A stretch of DNA of 36,372 nt from Candidatus Rokuibacteriota bacterium (lineage in GTDB: Bacteria; Methylomirabilota; Methylomirabilia; Rokubacteriales; CSP1-6), in NCBI GenBank assembly GCA_003220265.1, contig QHRW01000081.1, positions 1-36,372 on the forward strand, written 5' to 3'. Below are positions 33,887-36,372 of the stretch, piece after piece. Position 1 is the first letter of the stretch, and every line of letters begins with the position of its first letter. The notes beneath the pieces are model-generated. The model saw only the letters and a list, made by a program, of their open reading frames with translations. It did not search any database and was not told the origin of the DNA. The position numbers and the translations under genes are program-made.

Positions 33887-34918
33887 CTACTTCCTCTCGG
33901 GCAGCAGGTCGTTGGTGTAGAGCTCCTCGATCGGCACCTTGCGCTTGAGCTCGAGATACTGCGTGTAGGTGTCGCGCGTCTTCTCGAGGCGCGCGGGCTC
34001 GAACTGGCCCACGGCCATCTTGCCGGCCGTGACCTCCTCGGCGTAGACGAAGCGCGCCGCCACCTGGGCGGCGCCGAGCGCACCGTCGGGATCGACCTCG
34101 GGATGGTGCTTGACCACGTAGCCGACGCCCTCGTCGAAGTGCTTCTGGCGGAACGCGTAGTCCGCGCCCTTGAGGGTGGCGCGCAGGAACGCCTTGAGGC
34201 CGTCGGCGTCCTTGGCGATCGACTCCTCGCGTGCGATGAGCGAGGTGGAGGAGAGGTCGAAGCCGAGGTCGGCCCACGCGGTCAGCACGCGGACGTCGGC
34301 GTTCTGCTGCTTGGCGATCTTGCGGATGCGCGCCTCGTGGACGACGAAGAACGGCACCGCGTCGGTCACCTTGTTGATGAGCGCCGGCGGCATCGAGGCG
34401 GCGTCCATCGTGACCCACGTCACCGAGCCCGGCTTGAGCCCGGAGAGCTTCTCGAACACCGGCCACAGCACCTGGTGGCTGTTGCCCGGTGAGATCGCCA
34501 GCTTCTTGCCCTCGAGCTCGCGCGGCGTCTTGATGGGCGAGTCGGCGCGCACGAAGATCCCGTGCGGCGGGCGCCGGTACCAGAGCGCGATGGCCTTGAC
34601 CTTGATGTCGGTGTTGGCGCGCCCGGCGATCACCGTGGAGATGTCGGCGATGCCCGTCTCTCCCTGGCCGGCGGCGATGCGCTTGACGGTGTCGGCCGAG
34701 CCCTGGCCGCGCACGATCTTCACGTCGAGGCCCTCGTCCTTGTACCAGCCCTTCTCGAGCGCCGTGTAGTGCGGCACGTACTCGCCGGTCGGCACGAAGT
34801 CGAGGATGAGCGTCCACGGACGGAGCGGCTTCGGCTGCGCGGTGACGCTCACGGCGGCCAGCGAGGCCACGAGCGCGACGGCGGCAACGGTGCACAAGAC
34901 GCGGGCAGCTCGGGTCAT
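33887..34918 (-). CDS. NMT1/THI5-like periplasmic substrate-binding protein
   Basis: 343 aa from ATG 34918, with GGAGGA 6 nt upstream. A signal peptide (ARVLCTVAAVALVASLAAVSVTAQ) precedes a type II binding fold of the SsuA/THI5 group: LDFVPTGEYVPHYTALEKGWYKDEGLDVKI, GQGSADTVKRIAAGQGETGIADI, and KTPRELEGKKLAISPG. Family members bind sulfonates, thiamine precursors (HMP), riboflavin precursors or aromatic acids. EKGWYKDEGLDV is the common family motif and does not tell the ligand. It is the first gene of the operon; strongly expressed relative to its partners if the TTGACA promoter is right. Confidence 0.92.
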   Translation of the reverse strand: MTRAARVLCTVAAVALVASLAAVSVTAQPKPLRPWTLILDFVPTGEYVPHYTALEKGWYKDEGLDVKIVRGQGSADTVKRIAAGQGETGIADISTVIAGRANTDIKVKAIALWYRRPPHGIFVRADSPIKTPRELEGKKLAISPGNSHQVLWPVFEKLSGLKPGSVTWVTMDAASMPPALINKVTDAVPFFVVHEARIRKIAKQQNADVRVLTAWADLGFDLSSTSLIAREESIAKDADGLKAFLRATLKGADYAFRQKHFDEGVGYVVKHHPEVDPDGALGAAQVAARFVYAEEVTAGKMAVGQFEPARLEKTRDTYTQYLELKRKVPIEELYTNDLLPERK

Positions 34919-34954
34919 CGGCGGTCCTCCGTGAGCGCGGTCCGAACGCGCGTC

Positions 34955-34984
34955 ATGAATCTCACGCGGTCCCGAGGGTGTCAA
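34955..34984 (-). promoter_or_regulatory. Possible promoter of the SsuABC-like operon
   Basis: On the minus strand, TTGACA (34984-34979), an 18-bp spacer and ATTCAT (34960-34955), about 37 nt before ATG 34918. The -35 is perfect, the -10 weak. Confidence 0.35.
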
Positions 34985-35062
34985 CCCCGCGCCCCCCGAT
35001 CGTTGGACAGCGGTCGACTTCTTCGTTACCGTGAGGGCCGAGAGTGTTCGACCCGACCGGTC

Positions 35063-35530
35063 ATGACCAGACCCTTTCGCGTGCCCCTGCTCTGGCTCAG
35101 CCTCGTCCTGTTCCTGGGATCGAGCTACTTCGGCACGCAGCAGTCGCAGCCCTTGATCCTGCCGGTGCTCAAGCTGGTGGCGCCGCACGCCACGGCGGCC
35201 CAGCTGAACTCGGTCCACGCCCTGCTGCGCAAGCTGGGCCACCTGGGCGAATACGCCGTCCTGGCCCTGCTGTGGCTGCGGGGCTTTCTCGCCACGCGCC
35301 GGGTGTCGCTGCGAACGGCGGCGTGGGCGGCGCTGCTCGTCTGCGTGGCCTGCGCGTTCGTCGACGAAGCGCACCAGTCGATGCTGCCCAGCCGCACGGG
35401 CAGCGCGCTCGACGTCGTGCTAGATTCCTTCGGCGCCCTGATGATGCTCATGGTCCTGCGCGCGCGGCACGAGCCGGGCGCGCCGGCCGGCGCCGCGCCG
35501 GCCGCCACCGCCTACGAGCCGGGAGGCTGA
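35063..35530 (+). CDS. VanZ-like membrane protein
   Basis: 155 aa from ATG 35063. There are about four hydrophobic segments and the VanZ-family motifs KLGHLGEYAVLALLWLRG (the conserved H and E) and FVDEAHQSMLPSRTGSALDVVLD (DExxQ and DxxxN/D). VanZ itself raises teicoplanin resistance by an unclear route, but most homologs are not linked to vancomycin resistance and no van genes are present. The C-terminal tail is Ala/Pro-rich. It lies 4 nt before the next ATG, but whether it belongs functionally with the amidase is doubtful. Confidence 0.82.
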   Translation: MTRPFRVPLLWLSLVLFLGSSYFGTQQSQPLILPVLKLVAPHATAAQLNSVHALLRKLGHLGEYAVLALLWLRGFLATRRVSLRTAAWAALLVCVACAFVDEAHQSMLPSRTGSALDVVLDSFGALMMLMVLRARHEPGAPAGAAPAATAYEPGG

Positions 35531-35534
35531 CGTC

Positions 35535-35726
35535 ATGACCGATCCACACGAGCTCACGCTGGAGGAGCTGCGCGCCCGCACGCGGGCCACCGGGATCACC
35601 ATCGCCGAGCACCGCCTCGGCATGGTGCGCAAGCTGCTGAGCGACGCGCTGGTGCACGTGCGGGCGCTCGACTCGCGGGCGATCAAGACCGTGGAGCCGG
35701 CGGTGCGCTTCGAGGCCGAGCCATGA
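35535..35726 (+). CDS. GatC/AtzG-like small subunit of an amidase complex
   Basis: 63 aa from ATG 35535, with GGAG about 10 nt upstream. Two predicted helices (LTLEELRARTR, LGMVRKLLSDALVHVRALD) and the segment RAIKTVEPAVRFEAE, which resembles the C-terminal VDTEGVEP region of GatC and the AtzG (DUF4089)-type partners of amidases. Such proteins wrap around and stabilise the amidase subunit. The stop overlaps the amidase start (ATGA), as in atzG-atzE and gatC-gatA pairs. The assignment rests on size, position and this weak motif. Confidence 0.6.
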   Translation: MTDPHELTLEELRARTRATGITIAEHRLGMVRKLLSDALVHVRALDSRAIKTVEPAVRFEAEP

Positions 35727-36372
35727 GCGAGGACATCGCCTACACGACCATCCGCGAGCTGGGCGCGCGCTACCGGGCCCGACAGCTCTCCCCCGTCGAG
35801 GTGACGCGCGCGCTGCTGGCGCGCATCGAGAAGGTCGACTCCGCGCTGCACGCCTTCGTCACGCTCACGGCCGAGCGCGCGCTGGCCGACGCGCGCGCCG
35901 CCGAGGAGCTGCTGCGGCGCGGCGACGATCGCCCGCTGCTGGGCGTGCCCGTCGCCCACAAGGACATCTATTGCACGCGCGGCATCCGGACCACCGGCGG
36001 CTCGGCGCTCCTCGCCGACTGGGTCCCCGACGCCGACGCCACGTGCGTGCGGCGCTGGAACGACGCCGGCACCGTGCTGCTGGGCAAGCTCATCACGCAC
36101 GAGTTCGCGATGGGGCTGCAGTTCCCCGGCCATCGCTTCCCGGCCGCGCGCAACCCGTGGAACCTCGAGCACATCCCCGGCGGCTCCAGCAGCGGCTCGG
36201 GCGCCGCGCTGGCGTCCGGCCTCGTGCACGGCGCGACTGGCTCGGACACTGGCGGCTCGATCCGCGGGCCCGCCGCATTCTGCGGCATCGTCGGCCTGAA
36301 GCCGACGTACGGACGGTGCAGTCGTGCCGGCGTGCTGTCGCTGTCGTGGACGCTCGATCACACGGGCCCGAT
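35723..36372 (+). CDS. Amidase-signature-family hydrolase (3' end beyond window)
   Basis: 216 residues of an amidase before the window ends. The Ser-cisSer-Lys triad is visible: Lys80 in PVAHKDIYCTRG, the Ser-rich loop GGSSSGSGAA (153-162) with the cis-Ser, and nucleophile Ser179 in SDTGGSIRGPAAFCG. It hydrolyses a small amide or ester to the acid; members include GatA, AtzE and urea-derivative hydrolases. With the GatC/AtzG-like partner upstream it is more likely an AtzE-like amidase than the glutamyl-tRNA amidotransferase, whose GatB is not seen. Normal length would be about 450 residues. Confidence 0.92.
   Translation, partial: MSEDIAYTTIRELGARYRARQLSPVEVTRALLARIEKVDSALHAFVTLTAERALADARAAEELLRRGDDRPLLGVPVAHKDIYCTRGIRTTGGSALLADWVPDADATCVRRWNDAGTVLLGKLITHEFAMGLQFPGHRFPAARNPWNLEHIPGGSSSGSGAALASGLVHGATGSDTGGSIRGPAAFCGIVGLKPTYGRCSRAGVLSLSWTLDHTGP

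Noticed and set aside
35063..35530. Glycopeptide resistance locus suggested by VanZ
   Set aside because: No vanHAX, vanRS or related genes are present; VanZ-like proteins are widespread in bacteria without that resistance.
35723..36372. Glutamyl-tRNA amidotransferase subunit A (GatA)
   Set aside because: The visible part fits any amidase-signature enzyme, the upstream partner is closer to AtzG in setting, and no gatB is seen; this is not excluded until the rest is known.

Overview
The window is very GC-rich, densely packed, and made of short operons with ATGA/TGATG/GTGA start-stop overlaps. It encodes three complete ABC importers, two of them branched-chain-amino-acid (LIV) type, plus aromatic-acid catabolism genes, an amidase and several secreted proteins. 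This gene content fits a high-GC Gram-negative soil or sediment heterotroph; the density of LIV transporters recalls Rokubacteria/Methylomirabilota or some Proteobacteria. No rRNA or tRNA is present, so the taxonomy is only a guess. Position 1 lies inside a long exact repeat, so it may be a contig end.

Layout. (1) 1-3212, minus: a secreted sugar-dehydrogenase-like propeller with Ig-like, PA14 and IPT/TIG modules, cut by the window edge and preceded by a good sigma-54-type promoter. (2) 3440-4303, plus: a membrane-anchored lysozyme/transglycosylase-like protein. (3) 4365-9369, minus: LIV operon 1, read SBP, livH, livM, livG, livF. (4) 9470-14295, plus: LIV operon 2, read livG, livF, livH, livM, SBP, divergent from operon 1 across a 100-bp region with a perfect inverted repeat. 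Perfect GC-rich hairpins interrupt both operons. (5) 14374-16997: a single-domain response regulator, a small frameshifted secreted-protein gene and two alpha/beta hydrolases.

(6) 17089-25213, plus, is the most interesting part. Three genes for a molybdenum hydroxylase match 4-hydroxybenzoyl-CoA reductase (hcrC, hcrA, hcrB); the beta subunit carries the 4-cysteine loop that distinguishes this enzyme. They are followed without a break by an XRE-cupin regulator, boxC, boxB and a RidA-family gene. After a Ser-rich surface-protein gene on the other strand, a benzoate/4-hydroxybenzoate-CoA ligase follows at 25824-27374. Together these predict uptake and CoA activation of an aromatic acid, reductive removal of the para-hydroxyl to give benzoyl-CoA, then oxygen-dependent epoxidation (BoxB) and ring cleavage (BoxC). 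This joins a reductase known from anaerobic metabolism to an aerobic ring-opening route in one transcription unit. BoxA, the semialdehyde dehydrogenase and the reductase's ferredoxin are not in the window.

(7) 27437-32334, plus: an MtfA-like zinc peptidase with a membrane anchor, a PaaK-type CoA ligase, a broken two-TM protein gene, a TPR protein and a methyltransferase. (8) 32343-34918, minus: an SsuABC/TauABC-like importer (SBP, ATPase, permease). (9) 35063-36372, plus: a VanZ-like protein, a GatC/AtzG-like small subunit and the start of an amidase.
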